64,000 nucleotides of DNA from Gammaproteobacteria bacterium (GTDB lineage: Bacteria > Pseudomonadota > Gammaproteobacteria > Steroidobacterales > Rariloculaceae), in the NCBI GenBank assembly GCA_022819855.1, contig JAJEGN010000012.1, positions 136,746-200,745 on the forward strand, given 5' to 3'. The notes below the pieces were generated by a model. The model searched no databases and was not told the DNA's origin. It saw only the letters and a program-made list of their open reading frames with translations. This document shows, in pieces, positions 9,933 through 19,855 of this stretch. The translations under genes and the position numbers were made by a program. Position 1 is the first letter of the stretch, and each line of letters begins with the position of its first letter.

Positions 9933-12451
9933 GGCAACGACCTCCTCATCCGGAACGGCACACTTTGCACGATGCCGTTGACGTATGCGGAAAAGCGGTG
10001 ATCTTCCGCTGCGGCATCGCGGACTATAGCCCGTACCGCAGGCATATCGTAGTACTCCAGCCCCCGGCCGAGCCCGTAGGTCAGCATTTTCTCCGTCATC
10101 GTCATGACGAACTGATCGGAGGACTGCAGCGCCTCTCGCAGTCCCTCGAGACCGTCGAACGCGGTACCGTCGGGCAACGTGCCTGTCGCATCGACGCGTT
10201 CGCCGGACTCGCCGATGGTGCGCCAGCGCCCGATCGCATCGAAGTTCTCGAGCGAGAAGCCGAGCGGGTCCATGAGTTGGTGGCAGCTTGCGCACTCGGG
10301 ATCGGCGCGATGCAGGGCAAGGCGTTCGCGCATCGAGATGACCGAGCCCGCACCGTCCGTGGATGCAAGCTCGGGAACGTTCGGCAACGGCGGCGGCGCC
10401 GGCGTGCCGAGCAGGTTCTCGAGAATCCACTTGCCGCGCACGACCGGCGAGGTGCGGTCCGGGTAGGAGGTCACGGCCAGGATGCTGCCGTGGCCGAGCA
10501 GGCCCCGCCGCGGGTTGCCTTCCGGCAGCGTGACGCGCCGGAAGTGGCTCCCCTTGACTTCGGAAATGCCGTAGTGGCGCGCCACGCGTTCGTTGAGGAA
10601 GGTGTAGTCGGCGTTGAGCAGCTCGAGGGCGCTGCGGTCCTCGCGCACGACGCTGGCGAAGAAGAGCTCAGTCTCACGGCGCAGGCCCTCGCGCAGCGTA
10701 TCGTCGAAATCGGGGAACACGCTCTGGACGGGCACGGTCGCGTCGAGGTTGCGCAGGAACAGCCATTGACCGGCAAAGTTCTCGATGAAGGCGTCCGCGC
10801 GCGGATCGGCCAGCATGCGGCTGACCTGGCGTTCAAGTTCCACGGGTTCGCCGAGCCTGCGCTCCTCCGCGGCAAGAAGCAGTTCGTCGTCCGGCATACT
10901 GCTCCAGAGGAAGAACGACAGCCGCGACGCAAGATCAAAATCGCTGATGCGATACGGCGTGTCGGGCGCCACATCTTCAGGATCGCTCTGGATACGGAAC
11001 AGGAACTCCGGCGCCACGAGCAGACGTTTCAGGGCGAGCTGGATGCCCTCGTCGAAAGCGCCGGCGCTGCGGCCTTGCTCGAAGAATCCCAGCAGCGGCC
11101 CGATATCCGCGTCCGTGACGGGCCGCCGATAGGCTCTGCGCGCAAGCGTCTCGAGAATCGTTCTCGCGCAGGCCGCTTCCTCGGGCGCCGGCTGCGCGCC
11201 TTCCTGCGCGGGCGGTTCACAGACAAAGATGCGCTGCCGGCTCTGCAGTTCCTCACCCGAGCGCGCCGGACCGTACGGCCCGCTGATCTCGACGCTTCTG
11301 AGATAGGCGCCGGTCCGCGTTTCGGGAATGTTGACGCCCGACGGATAGGGCCGCAGAAACGGCAGCCGGGGCGTCTCATCCAGGGCTGCCGTCGTGCCGA
11401 GGAACGTTACCGTCACGTCGCGCCGGCCGGCACTGACAGGCACGCGGATCTGCCAGTTCTCATCGGCGCGGTTGCGGGCCTCGCGTTCGGCTCGGCTCAG
11501 TCTCGGTCCCGTGTTGATCTGGCTGATCGGCGGTTCCTCGGCCGGTTGCCCATCCGGTTGCCCGCCACCCTCAGACTCCGTCGCACTGTCGGCAACCGGC
11601 GGCGGTGGCTCCGGCCTCGGCACACCGTCGAGAGTGAACACCGTGAGCCGTTCGCCGTCGATACTCACTTCAAGATTCTGCGGCTCGTAGTAAAGAGGCA
11701 GGCTCTCGTTGAGATTGCGGGCGAGGTCGACGGCGATGACGTACTCCGCATCCATCGGGAACGTATAGCTGATCGACGTTCCGCCGCGTGTGCCGAACGG
11801 CAGTCCCGGCAGTCGGTCTTCCTGCGATCGATCGTCGGCGATGCGGAAATAGTCGATGTTCGGGAACGGCGGCAGCGTCCCGACCGCGAGCCGGCTCACC
11901 TTCTCGGCAGCCGCCAGGTAACGCTCGAGCAAGGTCGGCGAAATCTTGAGCACGCCCGCGATGTTGTCGAAGCCGTAGCTCGAGTCGTCGGCCGGGAGCA
12001 ATTCGGAGACGTCGACCTCGACATCGAGGAGATCGCGTATCGCGTTGCGATACTCGTTGCGGTTCAGCCGATGAAAGGGCTCCGTGCGGCCGGGGTGAGG
12101 CGCGGCGGCGATGGCTCGATCGAGATCCGTTTCGAGCCCCGCGACGAACTCGACGTAGGCTGCACCGTCGGGCCTCGGCTCGCCGGACGGCGGCATGACA
12201 CCCGCGCGCAGCTTGCGCACGACGCGTTCCCAAACTTCAGCGTCCGCAGCCACGTTGGCGTGGTCGCGCTGCTCGAGCGTCAGGTTGCCCGCGGCCTCGG
12301 CAAGGTTGTGGCAGTCGAGGCAGTAGCTTTCGACGAGCGCGCGCCTGGCGGTCGCCTGATCCGTGCGATCGCATGCCGACAGCACAGTGCCCGCAATCAG
12401 CAGAATCGCGGTGGTACGCCAGGGAAAATGCGCCATGAAATCATGCTTCAT
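9929..12451 (-). CDS. DUF1592/DUF1588/DUF1585-type (planctomycete-type cytochrome c) protein
   Basis: YCLDCH and CASCH haem-binding-like motifs; FHRLNRNEYRNAIRDLLDVEVD; LSFFLWSSMPDDELL; start at the internal Met MKHDFMAHF chosen before lipoprotein-like signal. Confidence 0.85.
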   Translation of the reverse strand: MKHDFMAHFPWRTTAILLIAGTVLSACDRTDQATARRALVESYCLDCHNLAEAAGNLTLEQRDHANVAADAEVWERVVRKLRAGVMPPSGEPRPDGAAYVEFVAGLETDLDRAIAAAPHPGRTEPFHRLNRNEYRNAIRDLLDVEVDVSELLPADDSSYGFDNIAGVLKISPTLLERYLAAAEKVSRLAVGTLPPFPNIDYFRIADDRSQEDRLPGLPFGTRGGTSISYTFPMDAEYVIAVDLARNLNESLPLYYEPQNLEVSIDGERLTVFTLDGVPRPEPPPPVADSATESEGGGQPDGQPAEEPPISQINTGPRLSRAEREARNRADENWQIRVPVSAGRRDVTVTFLGTTAALDETPRLPFLRPYPSGVNIPETRTGAYLRSVEISGPYGPARSGEELQSRQRIFVCEPPAQEGAQPAPEEAACARTILETLARRAYRRPVTDADIGPLLGFFEQGRSAGAFDEGIQLALKRLLVAPEFLFRIQSDPEDVAPDTPYRISDFDLASRLSFFLWSSMPDDELLLAAEERRLGEPVELERQVSRMLADPRADAFIENFAGQWLFLRNLDATVPVQSVFPDFDDTLREGLRRETELFFASVVREDRSALELLNADYTFLNERVARHYGISEVKGSHFRRVTLPEGNPRRGLLGHGSILAVTSYPDRTSPVVRGKWILENLLGTPAPPPLPNVPELASTDGAGSVISMRERLALHRADPECASCHQLMDPLGFSLENFDAIGRWRTIGESGERVDATGTLPDGTAFDGLEGLREALQSSDQFVMTMTEKMLTYGLGRGLEYYDMPAVRAIVRDAAAEDHRFSAYVNGIVQSVPFRMRRSLP

Positions 12452-12622
12452 GAGGGCCGCGATTATATCAAAGCGCAGCATATCGAAAGGCCGCAGCCGC
12501 ACCGGCCATTGCGCTGCCAGCGCGCGTCCCCTGCCCCCGCGCAGCCACGTTGTCACGTTTGTAAATCGGCGCTGGCGCGGGCAAGCTTGCGCCCCGCTAC
12601 AGGGCCGGATGCTTCATCCCGG

Positions 12623-13741
12623 ATGGATCCGATCGCACACAGCTTTACCGGAGCGGCGCTCGCCGCGTCCGGACTGCGCCGGGCAACGCCGCTCGCCACG
12701 GCGGCGCTGATACTCGGTGCGAATGGCCCCGACATCGACATCCTTGCCGCGTTCGGCCCGGACTTCTCGTCGGTCGCGCACCGGCGCGGCTGGACCCACG
12801 GCCTGCCGGCGATGGCCGTGTTTCCCTTTCTCCTGACGGGCCTGCTCCTCGCCTGGGACCGGTTCGCGAGGCGCCGGCTGACGCCCGACGGCGCGCCCAT
12901 ACGCGCGGGACCGCTGCTCGCTGTCGCCGCGCTTGGCGTCGCGAGTCATCCGGCCCTTGACTGGCTCAACAACTACGGCATGCGCTGGCTCATGCCGTTC
13001 GACGGTCGATGGTTCTACGGAGATGCGCTTTTCATCATCGATCCCTGGGTCTGGCTCGCGCTTGGCGGCTCGCTCTTTCTGATGCATTCGCGCCGCGTTT
13101 CGTCGCTTGCGGCCTGGTCCTGTTTCTGGCTGCTTGCGACGGTGCTCGTCTTCTTTACGACCGGCGTTCCGGAAGCTGCGCGATGGCTCTGGATCGCCGG
13201 GCTCGGCGCGTTGCTCGCAGCGCGGGCCGCGGGCTTCAGCGCTCCATTGCGGGAACGAGGCGTCGAGCAGCTTACGCGTGCCGCGCTGCTCCTGGTCGTC
13301 GGCTACATTGCAGCCGCGTCGCTCGCCAACATCCCGGCGCGCGCCGAGGTTCGCGCCGCGCTCTCCGCCCGCGGTCTGACGCCCGTCGAACGGATCATGA
13401 TCGGACCCGTACCCGCCAATCCCTTCGCCGGCGAGGTCGTCGCGCAAACGCCGGACGCCTACCATACGGGGCGCTGGAGCTGGTTTGCGCGACCGCGGTT
13501 CGAACCTGCCTCAGCGCCCATATCCAGACCGACACCGAACGAGCTGTCCGAAACGGCCGCAGGCGTTGCGGAAGTGCGCCGCTTCCTGGTCTGGGCGCGG
13601 TTTCCCTATTTCGAGATCGAGACGCTCGACACCGGCGGCCACATCGTTCGCTTTCGCGATGCGCGCTACATCGGTACGGACAGGCTCGGCAGTCCCGCGG
13701 TCCTGGTCGACGGCGACCATGAACCGCAGTACCTCGAGTGA
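12623..13741 (+). CDS. YdjM/DUF457-like membrane-bound metal-dependent hydrolase
   Basis: MDPIAHSFTGAALAASGL...GANGPDID...RRGWTHG...SHPALDWLNNYG His/Asp motifs plus TM helices; ORF track start (9965) is an artefact. Confidence 0.85.
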   Translation: MDPIAHSFTGAALAASGLRRATPLATAALILGANGPDIDILAAFGPDFSSVAHRRGWTHGLPAMAVFPFLLTGLLLAWDRFARRRLTPDGAPIRAGPLLAVAALGVASHPALDWLNNYGMRWLMPFDGRWFYGDALFIIDPWVWLALGGSLFLMHSRRVSSLAAWSCFWLLATVLVFFTTGVPEAARWLWIAGLGALLAARAAGFSAPLRERGVEQLTRAALLLVVGYIAAASLANIPARAEVRAALSARGLTPVERIMIGPVPANPFAGEVVAQTPDAYHTGRWSWFARPRFEPASAPISRPTPNELSETAAGVAEVRRFLVWARFPYFEIETLDTGGHIVRFRDARYIGTDRLGSPAVLVDGDHEPQYLE

Positions 13742-13800
13742 ACTCCGGGAGCCGGCGCGATGCCCGAGATATCCTTGTGTCGATGAGGAGAAAGGGGAAG

Positions 13801-13876
13801 TGGAGCGGGTGAACGGGTTTGAACCGTCGACCTGCACGTTGGCAACGTGCCGCTCTACCAACTGAGCTACACCCGC
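13801..13876 (-). tRNA. tRNA-Gly(GCC), CCA encoded
   Basis: Reverse complement GCGGGTG TA GCTC AGTTGGTA GAGC G GCACG TTGCCAA CGTGC AGGTC GACGG TTCAAAC CCGTT CACCCGC T CCA folds into a cloverleaf; anticodon GCC. Confidence 0.97.
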
Positions 13877-14022
13877 TGTTCCGAAGAATTCTAAACCACT
13901 GTTTACGGAGCGTATAGTCTCGACCGGCGTGTCTGCTTCGTTGCCCGGAAAGTGCCTGCTCCGCCCGTCGGGAAACCGGACGGCCTGCCATCCGTTTACC
14001 TCACCGCCGGCCACGATTACCG

Positions 14023-14062
14023 TTGTAACCATTCCGTAACATTTCAATGACACACTGTCATC
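14023..14062 (+). promoter_or_regulatory. Putative PhoB box array upstream of pstS
   Basis: Exact 11-nt periodicity: TTGTAAC-CATT-CCGTAAC-ATTT-CAATGAC-ACAC-TGTCATC; resembles CTGTCAT/CTGTAAC-N4 direct repeats. Confidence 0.65.
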
Positions 14063-14109
14063 CCGTCGTGGTTTCATTTCAGATCAGCCGCAGTCATCCG
14101 GGAGGAACG

Positions 14110-15162
14110 ATGAACAGGAGATTCGCCTGGTTCTCAGCGTGCGTGTGTTTCCTCGGCACGGTTAGCCTCATACAGCTCACGCAGGCACAAGCCGTCCGCG
14201 ACTACATCAGCATCGTCGGATCATCGACCGTGTACCCCTTCTCCACCGTGGTCGCGGAGCGGTTCGGGCGAACCACCGCGTTCAAGACGCCCAAGATCGA
14301 ATCCACGGGGTCGGGCGGCGGCTTCAAGCTGTTCTGCTCGGGAGTGGGTGTCCAGTCGCCGGATATCACCAACTCGTCACGGCGCGTAAGCCAGTCGGAG
14401 ATCGACGAGTGTGCACGCAACGGCGTACGCGAAGTCGTCGAAGTCAAGATTGGCTACGATGGCATCGTGCTGGCCAACGTCAAGGGCGCGCCCAGTTACG
14501 AATTGACTCGGGAACACATTTTCCTGGCGCTGGCGAAGAACGTCCCCGATTCCGGCGGCAACAGCCTGGTTCCGAATCCTTACCGAAGCTGGGCTGAAAT
14601 CGACCCGGCATTGCCCGACATGAGCATCGAAGTACTCGGTCCACCGCCGACCTCGGGAACCCGTGACGCTTTCGTCGAACTGGTCATGGAAGTCGGGTGC
14701 GAGGCGTTCCCGGCGATCGAGTCGCTTGCCGACGATGCCCGTACGGCAGCCTGTCACACCTTGCGTGAGGATGGCGCGTTCATCGAGGCGGGCGAGAACG
14801 ATAACCTCATCGTCCAGAAGCTCGAAGCCAACCCGACGGCATTGGGCATCTTCGGGTACAGCTTCCTCGATCAGAATCAGGACAAGGTCCAGGGCTCGTT
14901 CATCGACGGAGTGGCTCCGCTGTTCGAATCCATCGCGGACGGCAGCTACCCCGTGTCCCGCCCCCTCTACAGCTACGTCAAGACCACCCACGTGGGCGAG
15001 ATACCGGGAATCGAGGAGTTTCTCGCGGAATTGACCAGCGACGCAGCCTGGGGCGACTTCGGCTACCTCACTGACCGGGGTTTGATACCCCTTCCGGAAT
15101 CCGAGCGCCAGATGGTGCTCAATGCGGTGCAGGGTCTGGAGAACGTCAACCTGGCGCAGTGA
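14110..15162 (+). CDS. pstS: Phosphate ABC transporter substrate-binding protein
   Basis: Signal peptide; ISIVGSSTVYPFSTVVAERFG, STGSGGGFKLFCSGVG phosphate-binding motifs; followed by pstC/pstA. Confidence 0.93.
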   Translation: MNRRFAWFSACVCFLGTVSLIQLTQAQAVRDYISIVGSSTVYPFSTVVAERFGRTTAFKTPKIESTGSGGGFKLFCSGVGVQSPDITNSSRRVSQSEIDECARNGVREVVEVKIGYDGIVLANVKGAPSYELTREHIFLALAKNVPDSGGNSLVPNPYRSWAEIDPALPDMSIEVLGPPPTSGTRDAFVELVMEVGCEAFPAIESLADDARTAACHTLREDGAFIEAGENDNLIVQKLEANPTALGIFGYSFLDQNQDKVQGSFIDGVAPLFESIADGSYPVSRPLYSYVKTTHVGEIPGIEEFLAELTSDAAWGDFGYLTDRGLIPLPESERQMVLNAVQGLENVNLAQ

Positions 15163-15209
15163 TTGACGTCAGCGCGATCGCTGCCGCAGGGGGCTGCTAG
15201 AGCCGCGCC

Positions 15210-16583
15210 ATGCCATCCTCCACGGTACTGGCCGTACTCCTGGCCATGACCCTGTTGGCCTTCGTCCTTGGACGGCGGCGATCGCTGGCCCGCTCCGGGG
15301 CAAGGTTTCATTCGCTGCCGACCTATTACGGCAGCTACGTTGCCATCTGGTGCGCCTTTCCGGCTCTTGCCGTTTTCTGCCTTTGGCAACTGGCGGAACC
15401 CGGCTTTATCAGGTCTCAGGTCATTGCTTCCCTCCCGGCGGAAGTCCTTGCGCTGCCCGAGGCAGAACTCGGGCTGCTGTACAACGACATTCGCAATCTC
15501 GTCGAAGGCAATTTCGTTACGGCTGAACCGAGCGAAGAGGTCGTGGCAGCGGCGGCGCGCTATGAGTCGCTGAGTCGCATCAGCGATCTCGGTCTTGCGC
15601 TGACGGTACTGCTCCTCGGGACGGCGACCCTGGGTTGGGCCTTCAGACGCGTCAACCCCGCTTTTCGCGCCCGCAACCGGGTCGAAAAGACAATGCAGCG
15701 GCTGCTGATGGTGGCCTCGACGGTCGCGATCTTCACGACCATCGGCATTTTCTTCTCCGTCCTTTTCGAGGCCTTCCGGTTCTTCCAGCAAGTCTCGCCT
15801 CTGGAGTTCATGTTCGGCTTGAGCTGGAGTCCCCAAACCGCCATTCGTCCGGATCAGATCGGGTCGTCGGGCGCTTTCGGCGCCGTGCCGCTCTTTGCCG
15901 GAACGCTGCTGATTTCCGGTATCGCCATGGTCGTGGCGGTGCCGGTGGGGCTCATGTCGGCGATCTATCTCTCGGAGTATGCGAACCGCCGCGTGCGCGC
16001 CGTGGCCAAACCGATGCTCGAGGTGCTGGCGGGCATACCCACCGTCGTCTACGGCTACTTCGCCGCATTGACGGTCGGGCCGCTTCTGCGGCAGTTCGGC
16101 GAGGGCTTCGGGCTCGACGTTTCGTCGGAGAGCGCGCTCGGCGCGGGACTGGTCATGGGAATCATGATTATCCCCTTCGTTTCTTCGCTTTCCGACGATG
16201 TCATCAACGCTGTCCCGCAAGAGTTGCGGGACGGTTCATTCGGGCTGGGCGCAACCCGATCGGAGACCATTCGGAAGGTGGTCCTGCCGGCCGCGTTGCC
16301 GGGCATCGTGAGCAGCGTGCTATTGGCGGCATCCAGAGCGATCGGAGAGACGATGATCGTGGTCATGGCTGCGGGCCTCGCCGCGAATCTCACGGCCAAT
16401 CCGTTCGAGGCGGTCACGACCGTGACCGTGCAGATCGTGACGTTGCTCGTCGGCGATCAGGAATTCGACAGCGCCAAGACGCTTGCGGCGTTCGCCCTCG
16501 GGCTGTTGCTCTTTCTGACGACGCTGCTGCTGAACATCGTTGCGCTTGGAGTGGTTCGCCGCTATCGGGAACAGTATGAGTAA
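15210..16583 (+). CDS. pstC: Phosphate ABC transporter permease PstC (long form)
   Basis: GIPTVVYGYFA, RDGSFGLGATRSETIRKVVLPAALPGI EAA-loop; extended N-terminal TM/linker region. Confidence 0.93.
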   Translation: MPSSTVLAVLLAMTLLAFVLGRRRSLARSGARFHSLPTYYGSYVAIWCAFPALAVFCLWQLAEPGFIRSQVIASLPAEVLALPEAELGLLYNDIRNLVEGNFVTAEPSEEVVAAAARYESLSRISDLGLALTVLLLGTATLGWAFRRVNPAFRARNRVEKTMQRLLMVASTVAIFTTIGIFFSVLFEAFRFFQQVSPLEFMFGLSWSPQTAIRPDQIGSSGAFGAVPLFAGTLLISGIAMVVAVPVGLMSAIYLSEYANRRVRAVAKPMLEVLAGIPTVVYGYFAALTVGPLLRQFGEGFGLDVSSESALGAGLVMGIMIIPFVSSLSDDVINAVPQELRDGSFGLGATRSETIRKVVLPAALPGIVSSVLLAASRAIGETMIVVMAAGLAANLTANPFEAVTTVTVQIVTLLVGDQEFDSAKTLAAFALGLLLFLTTLLLNIVALGVVRRYREQYE

Positions 16584-17865
16584 CCGCCGGCAAAGCGTGA
16601 GAGATCGGGTGGCCCTCGGCATCGCCCGGCGGTATCGGCGCGAGCGTAACTTTCGCCTGCTGGGACTTGCTGCGGTCCTCGTGGGCCTGAGCTTCCTCGC
16701 ATTCTTCTTTCTCACGCTGATCGGGAATGGCTATACCGCATTCCTGCAGACGCACATTCGTCTGGATGTGGAACTGAGCGCGTCGCTCATCGATCCCGAC
16801 GGAGAACTTGATCCGCAGACCATCGGGCGAGCGAACTATCAGGGATTGATCCAGAACGCCCTGCGCGCGCGGTTTCCCGAGGTCGCGAGCCGCAACGAGC
16901 TCAGGGAACTCTTCGCGCTGGTCAGCCCGGGCGCCGCATTCGAGTTGAGAGACAGCGTCCTCGGCAACCCGGATCTGATCGGCGAGACGATGGACCTTTG
17001 GCTGGTCGCCGATGACGATGTCGACATGCTGATCAAGGGCCACATCGATCGCTCGGCCGAAGAGTCGCAAAGGCGCATCAGCGACCCGCAACTGGCCTGG
17101 ATCGAGGCGCTCGAAGCCGATGGACGCATCGAGCGCCAGTTCAACCACCGCTTCTTCACGGCCGGCGATTCGCGCGACCCGGAAATGTCCGGTATTCGCA
17201 GCGCCATCACGGGCTCCTTTCTGATGCTGCTGGTGACACTGGCCCTGTCCTTCCCGCTCGGGGTCGCGACGGCCATCTACCTGGAGGAGTTTGCGCCGAA
17301 GAACCGCTGGACGGATCTCATCGAAGTCAACATCAACAATCTTGCTGCGGTGCCATCGATCGTCTTCGGCTTGCTGGGGCTGGCACTGTTCATCAATCTT
17401 TTCGGCCTGCCTCGTTCGGCGCCGCTGGTCGGCGGTCTGGTTCTGACCCTGATGACACTGCCGGTCGTCATCATCGCCGGTCGGGCCGCGTTGATGTCGG
17501 TGCCGCCATCGATCCGGGAGGCGGCACTGGGTGTCGGCGCATCGAAGATGCAGATGATTCTTCACCATGTGATGCCGCTGGCCCTGCCGGGGATGCTGAC
17601 AGGCACGATTATCGGGATGGCAAGGGCGCTCGGCGAATCGGCGCCGCTGCTCATGATCGGGATGGTCGCCTTCATCGTCGACGTGCCCGAAAGCCCGCTG
17701 GACCCGGCGACGGCATTGCCCGTGCAGGTCTATCTGTGGGCGGACAGCCCGGAACGCGCCTTCGTGGAGCGTACGTCCGCGGCCATTCTGGTGCTCCTGG
17801 CGTTTCTGTTGGCAATGAATGCCGCCGCGATTCTGTTGCGAAAACGCTTTGAGAGAAATTGGTAG
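16576..17865 (+). CDS. pstA: Phosphate ABC transporter permease PstA with DUF3333-like insertion
   Basis: NINNLAAVPSIVFGLLGLALF, REAALGVGASKMQMILHHVMPLALPGMLTG; large periplasmic insert after TM1; overlaps pstC stop by 8 nt. Confidence 0.93.
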   Translation: MSNRRQSVRDRVALGIARRYRRERNFRLLGLAAVLVGLSFLAFFFLTLIGNGYTAFLQTHIRLDVELSASLIDPDGELDPQTIGRANYQGLIQNALRARFPEVASRNELRELFALVSPGAAFELRDSVLGNPDLIGETMDLWLVADDDVDMLIKGHIDRSAEESQRRISDPQLAWIEALEADGRIERQFNHRFFTAGDSRDPEMSGIRSAITGSFLMLLVTLALSFPLGVATAIYLEEFAPKNRWTDLIEVNINNLAAVPSIVFGLLGLALFINLFGLPRSAPLVGGLVLTLMTLPVVIIAGRAALMSVPPSIREAALGVGASKMQMILHHVMPLALPGMLTGTIIGMARALGESAPLLMIGMVAFIVDVPESPLDPATALPVQVYLWADSPERAFVERTSAAILVLLAFLLAMNAAAILLRKRFERNW

Positions 17866-17937
17866 CGGTTCTCGCAACGCACCCCGATCCACACCGCCGG
17901 CTATCAGCCAGGGCCTCGTAACCCAGGAGTACTCCCA

Positions 17938-19170
17938 ATGAGACTTGCCCGTTTGTCATTGGTCGCCGTTTGCATCCTGTGCATGCCGTTGTTGCACGCG
18001 CAGACCGAACCCCGGGAGGAGATTGCTCAACTCGAGGCTCGGATCGCGTTTCTCGAGGAACGTCTCGCGCGCATCGAGGCGGGAATGAACGGGGAGCCCG
18101 AAACGGAACAGGAGGCTCCGCTTGAGCGGGTAGTCGCCGTGCCGCCCCCCCGCGAAACGGCGCCGTCATGGACCGAAAACCTGACTCTCGACGGCGACCT
18201 GCGTTATCGGCACGAGACGATCAATGACGATACGGTTTCGGTCAGGCACCGGCATCGAATCAGGGCTCGAGCCAACGCGACCGCGATGGTCAATGACCGT
18301 ATGGAAGTGGGTTTTGGACTCTCCACCGGCGGCATCGCCAACGATAGCGGCAATCAGACGCTTGACGAGGGATTCTCCAGGAAGTCCATCGGAGTCGATC
18401 GCGCCTATTTTGACTGGAGCCTGTCGGAGAGTCTTCGTCTGGCGGGCGGCAAGATGTCAAACCCGTTTTTTCGGCCCGGGGGCTACCATTTGCTCTATGA
18501 CAACGACCTGCGGCCGGAGGGGCTGGCTCTCAGGGCGAGTCCCGGCGCCTTCTTCGCCAACGCGGCGGCGTTTTTCGTGGAGGAACGCGGCTCCGGCCCG
18601 GAGACGATGTGGTATGGGCTTCAGGCGGGTTACAGGGGTTCGATCGGGAATGGCGTCTCGTTGACGGCCGGCGCGAGCGTCCATGAACTCAGCCATGCGC
18701 AGGGCCGCCGACCCGTATTTACGCCCTCGAACGGTCAGGGCAATCAGCTCGACGCCAACGGCAACTATCTATACGGGTTCTCCCAGCTTGAAGTGTTCGG
18801 CCAACTCGGTTTCGATGTTGCCGGCGACCCGATGACCGTGTTCGTGGACTACGTGACCAACGACGAGGCAGCGGAATTCGGGGACGGTCTGGCTTTCGGA
18901 ATCGACTACCGCCGCGCCACCGACATGGGAACGTGGAACCTGGCGTACGTCTACCAGGACCTCGAGGCCAACGCGGTCGTGGGCGCGTTCACCGACTCGG
19001 ACTTCGCCGGGGGTACCAGTGACGGCAGCGGCCACACGGTACGCGCGGGATTTTCCTTCCCGGGCGGCTGGAGCCTGGCGCTCAGGTACATCATCGGCGA
19101 CCGCGGCGAGGCCGCGGGCAATCAGCGCGACTACAACAGGCTGCAGGCGGACATCAACTTCGACTATTGA
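17938..19170 (+). CDS. Putative outer-membrane porin
   Basis: Signal peptide, coiled-coil IAQLEARIAFLEERLARIEA, beta-rich body (DGDLRYRHETIND... SFPGGWSLALRYIIGDRG... LQADINFDY), aromatic C-terminus. Confidence 0.8.
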   Translation: MRLARLSLVAVCILCMPLLHAQTEPREEIAQLEARIAFLEERLARIEAGMNGEPETEQEAPLERVVAVPPPRETAPSWTENLTLDGDLRYRHETINDDTVSVRHRHRIRARANATAMVNDRMEVGFGLSTGGIANDSGNQTLDEGFSRKSIGVDRAYFDWSLSESLRLAGGKMSNPFFRPGGYHLLYDNDLRPEGLALRASPGAFFANAAAFFVEERGSGPETMWYGLQAGYRGSIGNGVSLTAGASVHELSHAQGRRPVFTPSNGQGNQLDANGNYLYGFSQLEVFGQLGFDVAGDPMTVFVDYVTNDEAAEFGDGLAFGIDYRRATDMGTWNLAYVYQDLEANAVVGAFTDSDFAGGTSDGSGHTVRAGFSFPGGWSLALRYIIGDRGEAAGNQRDYNRLQADINFDY

Positions 19171-19218
19171 GACAGCAAGCCGGCGGTCCCGCGGGCGATG
19201 CCGGGCGGAGGGGACGGG

Positions 19219-19779
19219 TCAGCCGCGCCTCAGCATCACCGGCCAGGCGGCGCGAAGATAGCCCAACATCGACCAGACGGTAATCGCTGCAGCAAGCAAC
19301 AGCAGAACCATCCCGATCGTGTAGGTCGGAAAGCCGAACAATGGCTGCTCGTAGAGCATCAGGGCGATGCCGACGATCTGCACGGTCGTCTTGCACTTGG
19401 CGATGAAGGACACGGCCACGTGGGCGCTCTCGCCGACCTGGGACATCCATTCCCGCAGCGCCGATACGGTGATTTCCCGGCCGATGATGATGGCCGAGAC
19501 GATCGCAAGATAGGGCTCGGGATCCGCCTGCACCAGCAGCACGAGCGCCGTAGCGACGACGAGCTTGTCGGCAACCGGGTCAAGGAAGGCGCCGAAGCTC
19601 GACGTCTGGCCGAGCTTGCGCGCCAGGTAGCCGTCGAGCCAGTCGGTCACTCCGGCGAGTGCAAAGAGCAGCCCCGCAGCCGGCCGCGCCCAGGGTACGG
19701 GCAGGTAGAACACGACGACGATCAACGGAATCGCGACGATCCTGATCCAGGTCAGGGTATTGGGCCAATTGAACTTCAT
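19219..19779 (-). CDS. pgsA: CDP-diacylglycerol-glycerol-3-phosphate 3-phosphatidyltransferase
   Basis: CDP-alcohol phosphotransferase motif DWLDGYLARKLGQTSSFGAFLDPVADK; adjacent to uvrC as in many gammaproteobacteria. Confidence 0.95.
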   Translation of the reverse strand: MKFNWPNTLTWIRIVAIPLIVVVFYLPVPWARPAAGLLFALAGVTDWLDGYLARKLGQTSSFGAFLDPVADKLVVATALVLLVQADPEPYLAIVSAIIIGREITVSALREWMSQVGESAHVAVSFIAKCKTTVQIVGIALMLYEQPLFGFPTYTIGMVLLLLAAAITVWSMLGYLRAAWPVMLRRG

Positions 19780-19855
19780 GTCCGATCGCGACCTTGAGCC
19801 TGCTGTCGGCGGCGGCAGCGGCGCCAGAGCGTCAGTGGATCGCGCCAGTTGATCC

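Noticed and set aside
9965-12622. N-terminal ~885 aa of the 1258-aa plus-strand ORF
   Set aside because: Antisense to the DUF1592 gene, low-complexity Arg-rich translation; only the part from 12623 is a recognisable gene.
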